64,000 nucleotides of DNA from Bacillus subtilis. Lineage in GTDB: Bacteria; Bacillota; Bacilli; Bacillales; Bacillaceae_C. The stretch covers positions 1 to 64,000 of the forward strand of contig NZ_VTQV01000014.1 of assembly GCF_008764245.1 (NCBI RefSeq), given 5' to 3'. A program made the position numbers and the translations under genes. Below the pieces are notes generated by a model. It was not told the origin of the DNA and searched no databases. It worked only from the letters and a program-made list of their open reading frames with translations. Below are positions 32,970 through 42,706 of the stretch, piece by piece. How positions within the stretch are numbered: the stretch's first letter is position 1; each line of letters begins with the position of its first letter.

Positions 32970-35558
32970 TTGCTCAAGTCAAACAAATCAGTTCATATAC
33001 CGGAGCATATTGAGTTATTAGAAAGTCCAGAATTGGGAGGCGAAAAGAATATAAGGCGAGAGGAATCTCCAAATGAGTCATCCTGGAGTTTACAGAAGGA
33101 GGACACCTTTCAGATAGCACCAGGCATGACTCATTCCCAGCAAATTTTACAAAATGAAAAGTTCCAGCAATCCATACACATTCTTCAAGTAGATCCACAT
33201 AATCAGTATATTAACCCGATTGTATTTTCATCGAAAGGAAAAGTAGAATTTTTGGAGACAGTTGGAAATATGCAAAAGGAACTCATAGAGCAGGGAAAAA
33301 ATATCGTAGCTGGAGTAAATGGAGACTTCTTTAGTTGGTTAGGAGTCCCAACGGGGTTACAAATTTGTAATGGTGAAATATTTACCTCTCCATCCATGAT
33401 TAAGGTGTTATTAGCCATTATGGCAAATGGGCAACCCTTGCTAAAGGACCGAGTGAAGATGAATGCGACTGTTTCGTTTGAATGCGGTTGCAGTATGGCG
33501 GTAGAGGCAATCAACCGCACAAGATACTTAAAGCATACGAATCATGCTTTCCTCTATAATCGTCGTTTCGGTTCATCAACCCGGACCCCCGAAGGTGTAG
33601 TGGAAGTTGTGATTCAAGTTCCCGATGGGCGTATCTTTCCTAATAAACAGGTTACAGGAGTGGTAGAATCCATTATTCAATCCGCTGATACGCCAATTGA
33701 AAAAGGGCAACTTGTGCTATCTGTAAGTGGGTCTGCGGCAGATTGGATCCAAAAGCAAGTGCGGATCGGGGATAAGGTCAACATCAATGTTTCGTTGAAT
33801 CAAGGTCTAAATGAAGCACGTCATGTCATCTCAGGTAACTCAACTTTAGGGTTTGTACTCCTAAGGGATGGAGAAATACCTCGAGAAATACTTGATCCGG
33901 AGATCTCGCTTAATCGTGATCGACATCCACGGACAATGATCGCGATTAAGCAAGGCAGTTTATATATTGTTGTTGTAGATGGAAGGCAGCCAGGACATTC
34001 AAATGGGATCACACTGGCAGAAGGAGCTTATTATTTGCAAAGCATTGGTATGGAAGCAGCCATTAATATTGATGGGGGCGGTTCAACTACCTGTTACATT
34101 CGACAACCTGGGGATGAACGGCCAATCATTGTGAATCGCCCTTCTGATGGCTTTGAACGGGCAGTGGGAAATGGACTGTTTTTTGAAACGATGGCGCCTA
34201 TTTCCACATTAAATAGTTTAGTTGTAAAACCGGATTCTCCAATCCGAGTGATGGCAGGTAGTAAGGTCCAATTCGAAGTAAAAGGGCAGGATCGTTTCTT
34301 TAACGCTGTTCCTGTTCGTCCCTCCACACTTACTTGGTCTGTGGATGGCAGAATTGGATATATGGAGGAAAATCACACCTTTAGAGCAGGGTCAAGTAAG
34401 GGATCCGGTGAGCTAACGGTACATTCAGGAGCGGTTTCACAACAATGTTCTATACAAGTAGTCGAAGAAATCACTCGTTTAGAGGTGAATCCGCCTACAA
34501 TTGTTGTTGAGCCTGGCGGTGAAATCGCATTAGATATTCGCGGTTTTGATCGAGCCGGCAACAAGGTATGGGTTTCCCCTGACCAATTAGATTGGTCCAT
34601 TAAAGGGGGGATTGGCAGCGTTTCAACAATGGGAATTTTACAAGCTAGTCAAGACATCAAACAGGGAAAGATCACGGCGAAATATAAGGACTTAGAAGTG
34701 GAAATTCAGGTCAGTGTAGGAAAACCTCCAAAGACTTTGGCTACTTTTGATTCGCTGAAAGGGCTGACCGTATACGGAGAGAGGGCGGTTGCTGATTCCG
34801 TTACATTGACGCTAGCTCCTAGACCTGAGCCCGTTCGTTTCGGAACATTTTCCGGAAAATTAACCTATGACTTTACGAATATATCTGGCGCTTCGAAAGC
34901 CGTGATCCAGTTTTTAGATGATAACGGTAAAAAGGGATTAGAAATTGAAGGAGAGCCCTATCGGTTTGGACTATGGGTATACGGGGATTCGAATGATCAT
35001 TGGTTGCGTATAGGAATCGCTGATGCAAACGGAGAAAGTCGGTCTCTCAATTTCACAGAACCCGGTGGCTTGAATTGGATGGGATGGAAATATGTCTATG
35101 CTGATATAGCAGAAAATACGGCATTCCCGATTACGGTTCGCTATTTATTTATTACAGAAACGAATGATGCGAATAAAAATGCAGGTGTGCTTTATTTTGA
35201 TCATCTGAGAGCTGAATACGTCAAAATAGAAGAAGATTTGGAAGGGCCTGTGTTTAGTCATCCTATGCCTGTTCCGAACCAAACGATAAAAGACGAACAC
35301 CCAATGGTTAGTTTAACTCTAAAAGATGACGATAGTGGTATAGACCCTTCATCGATTCAAGTATGGATCAATGGAAAAATGGTCGAGCATACCTTTGATC
35401 CCACAACTGGGTTAGTATCTGCTCCAATCACTCCTGCTTCCCAAATGGCTACATACCAAGTAATGATTGAAGCAGCGGATATGTGTGGAAATCCGATGGT
35501 ACCAAAAGCCAGTTGGGAATTTGAATGGATACCTTTACGAAATCTTAACGAGAACTGA
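32970..35558 (+). CDS. Phosphodiester glycosidase (NAGPA family) without a signal peptide
   Basis: 862 residues from a TTG start; the frame is closed by a stop just upstream, so no signal peptide can be added. Residues about 60-410 are the phosphodiester glycosidase domain, with AGVNGDFFSWLGVPTG, RHPRTMIA, VDGRQPGHSNGIT, NIDGGGSTT and RPSDGFERAVGNG. Two Ig-like repeats (about 415-595), a beta-sandwich carbohydrate-binding-like domain (about 600-745) and a last Ig-like domain follow. The family splits a sugar from a sugar-1-phosphodiester, as in the lysosomal uncovering enzyme. The second copy in this cluster has a signal peptide. A cytoplasmic or non-classically released form is implied here. 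Confidence 0.83.
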   Translation: MLKSNKSVHIPEHIELLESPELGGEKNIRREESPNESSWSLQKEDTFQIAPGMTHSQQILQNEKFQQSIHILQVDPHNQYINPIVFSSKGKVEFLETVGNMQKELIEQGKNIVAGVNGDFFSWLGVPTGLQICNGEIFTSPSMIKVLLAIMANGQPLLKDRVKMNATVSFECGCSMAVEAINRTRYLKHTNHAFLYNRRFGSSTRTPEGVVEVVIQVPDGRIFPNKQVTGVVESIIQSADTPIEKGQLVLSVSGSAADWIQKQVRIGDKVNINVSLNQGLNEARHVISGNSTLGFVLLRDGEIPREILDPEISLNRDRHPRTMIAIKQGSLYIVVVDGRQPGHSNGITLAEGAYYLQSIGMEAAINIDGGGSTTCYIRQPGDERPIIVNRPSDGFERAVGNGLFFETMAPISTLNSLVVKPDSPIRVMAGSKVQFEVKGQDRFFNAVPVRPSTLTWSVDGRIGYMEENHTFRAGSSKGSGELTVHSGAVSQQCSIQVVEEITRLEVNPPTIVVEPGGEIALDIRGFDRAGNKVWVSPDQLDWSIKGGIGSVSTMGILQASQDIKQGKITAKYKDLEVEIQVSVGKPPKTLATFDSLKGLTVYGERAVADSVTLTLAPRPEPVRFGTFSGKLTYDFTNISGASKAVIQFLDDNGKKGLEIEGEPYRFGLWVYGDSNDHWLRIGIADANGESRSLNFTEPGGLNWMGWKYVYADIAENTAFPITVRYLFITETNDANKNAGVLYFDHLRAEYVKIEEDLEGPVFSHPMPVPNQTIKDEHPMVSLTLKDDDSGIDPSSIQVWINGKMVEHTFDPTTGLVSAPITPASQMATYQVMIEAADMCGNPMVPKASWEFEWIPLRNLNEN

Positions 35559-35565
35559 ATAAGAA

Positions 35566-35581
35566 AATCAAATTGATTTAT
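35566..35581 (+). promoter_or_regulatory. Second copy of the 16-bp palindromic site
   Basis: AATCAAATTGATTTAT, identical to 31991-32006, lies between the glycosidase stop and the first permease gene. It contains the perfect palindrome ATCAAATTGAT with a single central base. It is probably bound by the same regulator. Confidence 0.5.
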
Positions 35582-35649
35582 TAAAATAGAATTGAAACAA
35601 GGCAAAGGGTTTATGTATAAATCGAAACTGGAATAAGGGGTGATTGACA

Positions 35650-36609
35650 ATGAAAAGTACTTATGCCGAGAAAGGACAAAACACTACAATTAAGATAAAA
35701 AAGAAATTTAATGTACGGAGACGAATTTTGAATAATTGGGATATCTATTTGCTTCTCGTACCGGTTTTGGCCTATTTTATTATTTTTAAATATATTCCTA
35801 TGTATGGTGTTCAAATTGGGTTTAAAGATTTTATTGCAACGAAGGGGATTACAGGCAGTGAATGGGTAGGCATGAAACATTTTACACGTTTTTTTGATAG
35901 CTATTATTTTTGGCGTTTAATCAAAAATACATTGGGGATCGGAATTTACGAATTAGCAGTCGCTTTCCCTATCCCAATCATTCTAGCCTTAATGATTAAT
36001 GAAGTTCGCTTAAATCGCTTTAAAAAACTTGTACAAAATGTGACCTATGCCCCTCACTTTTTATCAACCGTTGTCATTGTGGGAATGTTGTTCCTATTTC
36101 TAAACCCGCAATATGGAATGGTGAATAATTTATTATCTGCCTTTGGCATAAAGCCTATATCTTTTATGACAGAACCGGGATGGTTTAAAACAATCTATGT
36201 ATTATCTCATGTGTGGCAGCAAATGGGCTGGAGCTCGATCATTTATTTAGCAGCATTGGCGGGGGTACCTCCAGAATTACATGAAGCTGCAAGAATGGAT
36301 GGTGCTAGTCGGCTTCAACGAATTAGGCACGTTAATATCCCGGCGATTGTTCCGGTCATTATCATTCTCCTTATTCTAAATGTCGGAAATATTATCAGCG
36401 TAGGCTTTGAGAAGGTGTTCCTCATGCAAAATGCATTGAATATGGAAGCTTCTGATGTGATTGCGACCCATGTTTATAAAACAGGGATTATGGGTGCGCA
36501 ATATAGCTATTCGACCGCAGTTGGATTATTTAATTCAGTGATCAGCTTTATTTTACTTGTCGTAGTGAATCAAATATCGCGTAAAGTCAGTGAGACAAGT
36601 CTGTGGTAA
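35650..36609 (+). CDS. Sugar ABC transporter permease, LplB/YteP-like
   Basis: 319 residues from the ATG after AAGGGGTGA; the TTG 6 bases earlier is the alternative. Six membrane helices and the EAA loop HEAARMDGASRLQRIRHVNI. It pairs with the next gene. The paralogue at 12153-13109 has the same layout, so the island contains two separate permease pairs. No ATPase gene is present. Confidence 0.88.
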   Translation: MKSTYAEKGQNTTIKIKKKFNVRRRILNNWDIYLLLVPVLAYFIIFKYIPMYGVQIGFKDFIATKGITGSEWVGMKHFTRFFDSYYFWRLIKNTLGIGIYELAVAFPIPIILALMINEVRLNRFKKLVQNVTYAPHFLSTVVIVGMLFLFLNPQYGMVNNLLSAFGIKPISFMTEPGWFKTIYVLSHVWQQMGWSSIIYLAALAGVPPELHEAARMDGASRLQRIRHVNIPAIVPVIIILLILNVGNIISVGFEKVFLMQNALNMEASDVIATHVYKTGIMGAQYSYSTAVGLFNSVISFILLVVVNQISRKVSETSLW

Positions 36610-36624
36610 GGGGGAAATGAGAGA

Positions 36625-37509
36625 ATGGAAAAACAAACGATCGGTGACCGTGCCTTTGGAATAGTAAACTTTTTATTACTTTGTCTTATTCTAGTAATTG
36701 TCATTTATCCATTAATATTTGTCCTGAGTGCCTCCATTAGTAATCCAGAATTATTGCTGAAAGGGGAGATTCGCTTATTACCAAAGGAAATTACTTTTGA
36801 TGGTTATGCCAAAGTGTTCAAAAACAAGGATGTGATGCGTGGATATTTAAATACCTTTATTTATACAGGTGTGGGGACAGTTATTAATTTAATGATGACA
36901 ACCGCTGGAGCGTATGCGTTGTCAAGAAAAAACCTTTATGGGCGCAATGTCATTACCGCCTTGCTTATTTTTACGATGTTTTTTAGTGGCGGGATGATTC
37001 CTACTTATTTAGTTATAAAAGAACTTCATATGTTAAATACGATTTGGGCAATGGTCATTCCTGGGGCGATCTCGGTTTATAACCTGATCATCATGAGAAC
37101 CTTCTTTCAAACAAGTATTCCCAATGAAATTGAAGAGGCTGCTCATATTGATGGTTGTTCGAATTTACAGACGCTATTTAGAATTGTCTTGCCGCTTTCG
37201 ACCCCGATTATCGCCGTAATGACTTTGTTTTATGCTGTGAGTCATTGGAATTCATTTTTTGATGGTTTGATCTATTTAACAGATCGTAGCAAATTCCCAT
37301 TGCAATTGATTTTACGGGAAATTCTGATTCAAGAGGATGTAGCAGATATGGATGCGACAATGGTGGAGTCGGTCGTTCAACAGGCTATGTCTGTAGAAGG
37401 AATGAAATATGCTCTTGTCGTAGTAGCCAATATTCCCGTCTTGATTATGTACCCATTTGTCCAAAAGTACTTCGTTAAAGGGGTTATGATTGGCTCTCTT
37501 AAGGGCTAA
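36625..37509 (+). CDS. Sugar ABC transporter permease, YtcP-like
   Basis: 294 residues, six predicted membrane helices, EAA loop EIEEAAHIDGCSNLQTLF, and the typical end FVKGVMIGSLKG. AGGGGGAAATG-type ribosome binding site upstream; 15 bases after its partner. The last bases of this gene recur as a remnant at about 39177-39220, showing that a later tandem duplication began inside it. Confidence 0.88.
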   Translation: MEKQTIGDRAFGIVNFLLLCLILVIVIYPLIFVLSASISNPELLLKGEIRLLPKEITFDGYAKVFKNKDVMRGYLNTFIYTGVGTVINLMMTTAGAYALSRKNLYGRNVITALLIFTMFFSGGMIPTYLVIKELHMLNTIWAMVIPGAISVYNLIIMRTFFQTSIPNEIEEAAHIDGCSNLQTLFRIVLPLSTPIIAVMTLFYAVSHWNSFFDGLIYLTDRSKFPLQLILREILIQEDVADMDATMVESVVQQAMSVEGMKYALVVVANIPVLIMYPFVQKYFVKGVMIGSLKG

Positions 37510-37544
37510 TCACCTTTATATAAAAATTTTAGGAGGGGCTCGTC

Positions 37545-39158
37545 TTGAAGCTTAAAAAGTTTTCCACATTCGTAGTCACGTTATTGCTGGTCTTTTCCTC
37601 GTTGTCTGCATGTAGTAGTGATTCTACTGGAAAAGAAGAGGAAAAAGAGAAAGATGATGAAGCAAAAGCGAATTTTAATGAAGAGGGATTTCCGATTGTG
37701 AACGATCAAATTAAGCTGACATTTGTTGCTCCCTCATCTGATTCCCCCGATTGGAATGATATCTTGATTTACAACACATATAAAGAAATGACCAATGTGG
37801 ATATTGACTGGCAAATGATTTCACAAGAGGGCTTGAAGGAGAAAACCAATTTAATGCTTGCCGGTGGAGACTATCCAGATGCTTTCCATAGTGTAGGCTT
37901 GTCGACACAGGATTTAATTACGTATGGAGGGCAGGGGGTTCTGATTCCTCTTAATGATTTAATTGACAAATATGCCCCTAATTTCAAGAAAATATTAGAA
38001 GAAAATCCGGATATTAAACGCGGAATCACGATGCCAGATGGAAATATCTACTCATTTCCTCGCATATATGAACCGGATTTTGACGCGGTATTGGCGAACT
38101 GGAAACTGTGGATAAATGGAGACTTTTTAAAAGCATTAGACATGGATGAGCCTACGACTCTAGATGAGTTCTATGACTATCTTAAAGCAGCGGTGAATAA
38201 TGACCCAAATGGTAATGGAAAAGCCGACGAGATTGGGATAAGTGCAAGTGGCGATGGCCATCTTATCAATATATTTAAAGGTTCTTTTGGGTTAGGAAAT
38301 AGAGGAATAGACCATAAATATGTCGATATGGACCCAGAAACAAATGAGTTAAGATTTATTCCGATTCAGGATGAATATAAAGAAATGCTTCAGTATCTAA
38401 ATAAGTTATATTCGGAAGGGTTGATTATTGAAGATTTATATACGGTGAAATCAGAGGAAACCCATGCACGTGGGGCAGATGGATTGTTTGCGGCAACCGT
38501 CACAACAAACCCTCAGACTGGATATGGCCGTGATGAATATATTGGTGCGGTTACGTTGGAAGGACCCCATGGTGATAAGATCCATTCAAATTATGGTTCG
38601 CCACTTAACAATGTCGGCGGATTTGTGATTACGGATAAAAATCAATACCCCGAAGAAACGATACGCTGGATCGATTATTTCTATAGTGATGAGGGAAGTA
38701 AACTCTTTTTTATGGGTGTTGAAGGAGAGACCTATATTGAAAATGAGGACGGAACAGTTGAATATACGGATCTGATTGAGAACAACCCTGATGGCCTTAC
38801 TCGAACAGAAGCAATATCTAAGTATTTGACTTGGAGGGCAGGTCCCTATCCAGCATTCGTAAAGAGAGATTATTTTGGAGTAAAGACTTCTAACGAGGCA
38901 GCTGAAAAGTTTAAAGAAAATCGGCCAGAAGAAGTCTGGCCACCATTCAACTATACGAATGAAGAGAGTGAAATCATGTCTTCTGTTGGAACAGATATTG
39001 AAGATTATATTACGGAATCTCAAGCAAAGTTTATAACGGGCAAAACTTCATTTGATGAATGGGATAAGTACGTAGAGACAGTGAAAAAGGTTGGCTTGGA
39101 TCAGTATATGGACATTTACCAAGATGCCTATAATCGCTATTTAGAACAAACTAAGTAA
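37545..39158 (+). CDS. Sugar-binding lipoprotein, first of a tandem pair
   Basis: 537 residues from a TTG start with AGGAGGGG upstream. The signal peptide ends in LSAC. It is a LipO-type solute-binding protein with NNDPNGNGKADEIG, a calcium-loop-like segment, and many acidic residues. It serves the two permeases encoded just before it. The next gene is a close copy; most differences lie in surface segments, with identical stretches such as AGGDYPDAFHSVGLST. Confidence 0.88.
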   Translation: MKLKKFSTFVVTLLLVFSSLSACSSDSTGKEEEKEKDDEAKANFNEEGFPIVNDQIKLTFVAPSSDSPDWNDILIYNTYKEMTNVDIDWQMISQEGLKEKTNLMLAGGDYPDAFHSVGLSTQDLITYGGQGVLIPLNDLIDKYAPNFKKILEENPDIKRGITMPDGNIYSFPRIYEPDFDAVLANWKLWINGDFLKALDMDEPTTLDEFYDYLKAAVNNDPNGNGKADEIGISASGDGHLINIFKGSFGLGNRGIDHKYVDMDPETNELRFIPIQDEYKEMLQYLNKLYSEGLIIEDLYTVKSEETHARGADGLFAATVTTNPQTGYGRDEYIGAVTLEGPHGDKIHSNYGSPLNNVGGFVITDKNQYPEETIRWIDYFYSDEGSKLFFMGVEGETYIENEDGTVEYTDLIENNPDGLTRTEAISKYLTWRAGPYPAFVKRDYFGVKTSNEAAEKFKENRPEEVWPPFNYTNEESEIMSSVGTDIEDYITESQAKFITGKTSFDEWDKYVETVKKVGLDQYMDIYQDAYNRYLEQTK

Positions 39159-39256
39159 TCATCTTTATCAAAAATAGTTGCTAAAGGGGTTATGATCAGA
39201 CTTCTCAAGACTGATCACCTTTATATAAATAAAAATCATGTAGGAGGGGTTTTATC

Positions 39257-40882
39257 TTGAAGCTTAAAAGGTATTCTGTCTTTGCGGCTGTATTATTGCT
39301 AATCTTCTCCATATTATCAGCTTGTAGTAGTGATTCAGCAGGAAAAGATGGAGAAAAAGAGAAAGATGATGAAGCAAAAGCGAACTTTAATGAAGAGGGA
39401 TTCCCGATTGTAAATGAGAAAATTAAGCTCACCTTTGTTGCGCCATCAGACGCAGCTCCGGACTGGAATGATATCCTTGTGTATAACAAATATGAAGAAA
39501 TGACAAACGTGGATATTGAATGGCAAATGATTTCAAAAGAGGGTTTAGAAGAAAAAACAAACTTAATGCTAGCGGGTGGGGACTATCCTGATGCTTTTCA
39601 TAGTGTTGGTTTGTCTACACAGGATTTAATCACTTACGGAGGACAGGGTGTTCTGATTCCGTTAAATGATTTAATTGACAAGTATGCCCCTAATTTAAAG
39701 AAAATCTTGGACGAAAATCCGGATATTAAACGCGGGATTACGATGCCAGACGGCAACATTTACTCGTTTCCACGAATATTTGACCCAGAGTTTACTTCCG
39801 TTATGGCAGGTTGGAAACTGTGGATTAATGGGGACTTCTTAAAAGCATTGGATATGGAAGAGCCAAAGACTTTAGACGATTTCTATGAATATTTGAAAGC
39901 AGCGGTGAATAACGATCCAAATGGCAATGGAAAGGCCGATGAGATTGGTTTAAGTGCTAGTGGTGACAGCAATATTATTAATCACTTTAAAGGATCATTT
40001 GGATTAGGAAATAGGGGAACAGGACACCCCTATGTCGATGTGGATCCAGAGACAGATGAATTAAGGTTTATTCCGATTCAGGACGGTTATAAGGAAATGC
40101 TCCAATATCTAAATAAGTTATATTCAGAAGGGCTGATTATTGAAGATTTATACACAGTAAAATCCGAACAAACGAATGCGCGTGGAACAGATGGTTTATT
40201 TGCAGCAACGTTGACGACGAGTCCGGAATCAGGATATGGCCGCGATGAATATATCGGTGCTTACACTCTAGAGGGCCCGCATGGGGATAAGTTATATTCA
40301 AACTATCGTGCGCCGCTCGTTCATGCTGGTGCATTTGCGATCACAGATAAAAATCAGTATCCAGAAGAAACAGTGCGTTGGCTAGATTATTTTTATGGTG
40401 ATGAAGGCAGTAAGCTCTATTTCATGGGTGTTGAAGGGGAAACCTATGTTGAAAATGAGGATGGCTCTGTAGAATATACAGATCTTATTAATGATAACCC
40501 AGATGGCCTTTCTTATACAGAAGCGATCTCCAAGTATATGACCTGGCGTGGCGTTTCATATCCAGGGATCGTAAAAGAAGCGTATTTTAAAGGGTCCGAA
40601 GGTTTGGAATCCTCGAAAGCGGCAGCGGAGAAATTTGTCAATGACCGACCAGAGGAAATCTGGCCACCATTTAACTTCACAAATGAAGAAAGTGAAATCA
40701 TGTCTTCCGTTGGTACGGATATTGAAGATTATATCACAGAATCCCAAGCTAAATTCATTACTGGAAAAACATCGTTTGATGAATGGGATAAGTATGTCAA
40801 AACCGTGAAAAAAATCGGTTTGGATCAGTATATGGAAATTTATCAAGATGCCTATGGACGCTATCTAGAACAGGCCGAGTAA
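39257..40882 (+). CDS. Sugar-binding lipoprotein, second of a tandem pair
   Basis: 541 residues from a TTG start with the same AGGAGGGG site as its neighbour. The signal peptide ends in LSAC. Long identical segments with the preceding protein show a recent duplication. Its upstream region also copies the end of the permease gene, so the duplicated unit is about 1.7 kb. A four-residue insertion (near GSEGLESS) distinguishes the copy. Two binding proteins for one channel may widen or tune ligand range. Confidence 0.88.
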   Translation: MKLKRYSVFAAVLLLIFSILSACSSDSAGKDGEKEKDDEAKANFNEEGFPIVNEKIKLTFVAPSDAAPDWNDILVYNKYEEMTNVDIEWQMISKEGLEEKTNLMLAGGDYPDAFHSVGLSTQDLITYGGQGVLIPLNDLIDKYAPNLKKILDENPDIKRGITMPDGNIYSFPRIFDPEFTSVMAGWKLWINGDFLKALDMEEPKTLDDFYEYLKAAVNNDPNGNGKADEIGLSASGDSNIINHFKGSFGLGNRGTGHPYVDVDPETDELRFIPIQDGYKEMLQYLNKLYSEGLIIEDLYTVKSEQTNARGTDGLFAATLTTSPESGYGRDEYIGAYTLEGPHGDKLYSNYRAPLVHAGAFAITDKNQYPEETVRWLDYFYGDEGSKLYFMGVEGETYVENEDGSVEYTDLINDNPDGLSYTEAISKYMTWRGVSYPGIVKEAYFKGSEGLESSKAAAEKFVNDRPEEIWPPFNFTNEESEIMSSVGTDIEDYITESQAKFITGKTSFDEWDKYVKTVKKIGLDQYMEIYQDAYGRYLEQAE

Positions 40883-40901
40883 TGATTTGAGCTTGAAAAA
40901 A

Positions 40902-40930
40902 TGAATGGGATGGGAGACAACTTCCATCCC
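40902..40930 (+). terminator. Hairpin after the tandem binding proteins
   Basis: A GGGATGG/CCATCCC stem lies 25 bases after the stop. The T-tract is weak, so partial termination is more likely than a full stop. Confidence 0.45.
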
Positions 40931-41081
40931 TGATTATGTTAGTTAAAGAGGCGACTCATTGTATTTAAGTGGCAATACCCAATGTTTGAATACTGAAATG
41001 GTATGAATTCTTCATGGCTATGCGAAATAGGATCATTTAGATTTACAAAATCATTAAACCTAATAGGGGATGAAACTGCCT

Positions 41082-41858
41082 ATGAAAGTCGTACAATACA
41101 ATATTTTGGATGGTTGTCGAACGGATGAACGTTATGCTTTGCTATTCGATTGGTTGAAACAGCAAGATTACGATATTGCAGGCTTCAATGAAATGAATGA
41201 TTGGACAAAGGCGGAATTCCAAAGGGAAATGGAGAAGTTGGGAATGTCCTATACGTTTCTTTATCAAATGAAAACGAGTCCCTATTTCATTGGTATTGCT
41301 TCTAAGTTTCCAATTGAAAAAATTCATAAGACAGATGAGGCTCCTTTTCATCATGGGCTTTTACATGTCAAAATTCAACAAATTCACTTTCTCGTCACAC
41401 ATCTGTCCCCATTTGAATCCACAATCAGAGAGAAGGAAACAGCCGAAATTGCCGATTATATTCAGTCCATCCACGAGCCCCTTATGTTAATGGGGGATTT
41501 AAATACATTATCACCCCTTGATCAGGATTACTATATAAACAATCGTAGCAAAGAAAAGATGATTCAGCGAAAATTTTCAAACCGACAACATATTCTAAAT
41601 GGAGAGATTAATTATCAACCGATGCAGACTTTACTGGATGCGGGACTACATGACATAGGGGTTGGTGAATCCTTAGACTATTCGTTGCCAACGAAAATCA
41701 AAGGTGAGCTAAATGACCCCGTTTATGTCAGGATTGACTATATGCTGGTCAATCAGGCTATGTTGCAGCTAAATCCGAAATCAACGATTATTCATGGTGA
41801 GAAGGTGGATGTTATTTCTGATCATTACCCTGTGCAGGGGCAATTCGATCATAAGTAG
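41082..41858 (+). CDS. Endonuclease/exonuclease/phosphatase-family phosphodiesterase
   Basis: 258 residues from the second ATG; the first, at 41070, is directly against the GGGG ribosome binding site. No signal peptide. The EEP fold residues are all present: Asn in QYNILDG, Glu in GFNEMN, His in VTHLSP, Asp and Asn in MGDLNT, Asp in RIDYML, and Asp-His in SDHYPV. The family hydrolyses phosphodiester or phosphomonoester bonds, in DNA, lipids or sugars. In this operon a small phosphodiester of the imported glycan is more likely than DNA. Confidence 0.83.
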   Translation: MKVVQYNILDGCRTDERYALLFDWLKQQDYDIAGFNEMNDWTKAEFQREMEKLGMSYTFLYQMKTSPYFIGIASKFPIEKIHKTDEAPFHHGLLHVKIQQIHFLVTHLSPFESTIREKETAEIADYIQSIHEPLMLMGDLNTLSPLDQDYYINNRSKEKMIQRKFSNRQHILNGEINYQPMQTLLDAGLHDIGVGESLDYSLPTKIKGELNDPVYVRIDYMLVNQAMLQLNPKSTIIHGEKVDVISDHYPVQGQFDHK

Positions 41859-41895
41859 TAAGGTAAATAGGTAAAGTTTGAAGGAGTGGCAAAAG

Positions 41896-42678
41896 ATGAA
41901 AAAATACATCACGTTCGATCTGGATGAAACACTGATGCAAAATCCATTTAGTAAGTGGGTTTTTCCTGAGATTGAAAGTTTAGTAGCCTCCCATTTAACA
42001 CTGGAAGATGGTATATTTCCAGAAATTAGAAAAGAGCACAAAAAACGATTAAAAGAGAAAAGGGATGCAGCTGCTTATGACTGGGATGATATTTTAGAAC
42101 AGATTCTGGCTGATCAGAAGATTCCACTGAAAATCAATATTGCGGAATTAGTGCAAAAGCACGCAGAGGATCCTAAGGTATATTTGCTAGAGAATAATGC
42201 CTTAACTGTATTAGCCGAATTAAAAGAAAAAGGCTACTCACTGGGAGTGGTGACAAATGGCTATTATAAATATCAATATCCTGTTATGGAAGCCATTCAA
42301 TTGGCCGAGCAAATTGATAGAGTCATTACACCTTGTAAAGTGGGCTGCTCAAAACCGGCAATGAGCATGGCGGATCCTTTATTAAAAGATGGAGAATTAA
42401 TTGCCCATGTAGGAGACCGATTAGATCATGATGTGTTTTTTGCTAACCAATTAGGGGCATTATCGATTTTAATCGATCATCAAATGCCTGAAGAATTACG
42501 AAACATCCCCCCTGAAAAAAGGGCACAACAGAAAGACTACTTAATGAAAATTTTCCAAAGAAAGATTTACCATGATCTTACTCCTAAAGAAGACTATGTT
42601 CCGAAGATTATGATCTATTCCATCCAAGAATTGCTTGAAATCAAGTTGGAAAGGCCGAAACTAGCGGCCAGGCAGTAA
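41896..42678 (+). CDS. HAD-family hydrolase
   Basis: 260 residues from the ATG 9 bases after AAGGAG. Motif I is FDLDETL, motif II VVTNG, the Lys is in CKVGCSKPA, and motif IV is HVGDRLDHDV. The helical cap between residues about 15 and 90 places it in the HAD subfamily I group with YjjG-like phosphatases. It lies 38 bases after the EEP gene and 29 before the second glycosidase gene, so all three are one operon. The substrate is probably a sugar or polyol phosphate. Confidence 0.83.
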   Translation: MKKYITFDLDETLMQNPFSKWVFPEIESLVASHLTLEDGIFPEIRKEHKKRLKEKRDAAAYDWDDILEQILADQKIPLKINIAELVQKHAEDPKVYLLENNALTVLAELKEKGYSLGVVTNGYYKYQYPVMEAIQLAEQIDRVITPCKVGCSKPAMSMADPLLKDGELIAHVGDRLDHDVFFANQLGALSILIDHQMPEELRNIPPEKRAQQKDYLMKIFQRKIYHDLTPKEDYVPKIMIYSIQELLEIKLERPKLAARQ

Positions 42679-42706
42679 TGCCGAAAATTCTGAAAAGGGT
42701 GGTCCC

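Noticed and set aside
34094-34600. Minus-strand frames inside the first phosphodiester glycosidase
   Set aside because: Shadows of a gene with clear domains on the plus strand.
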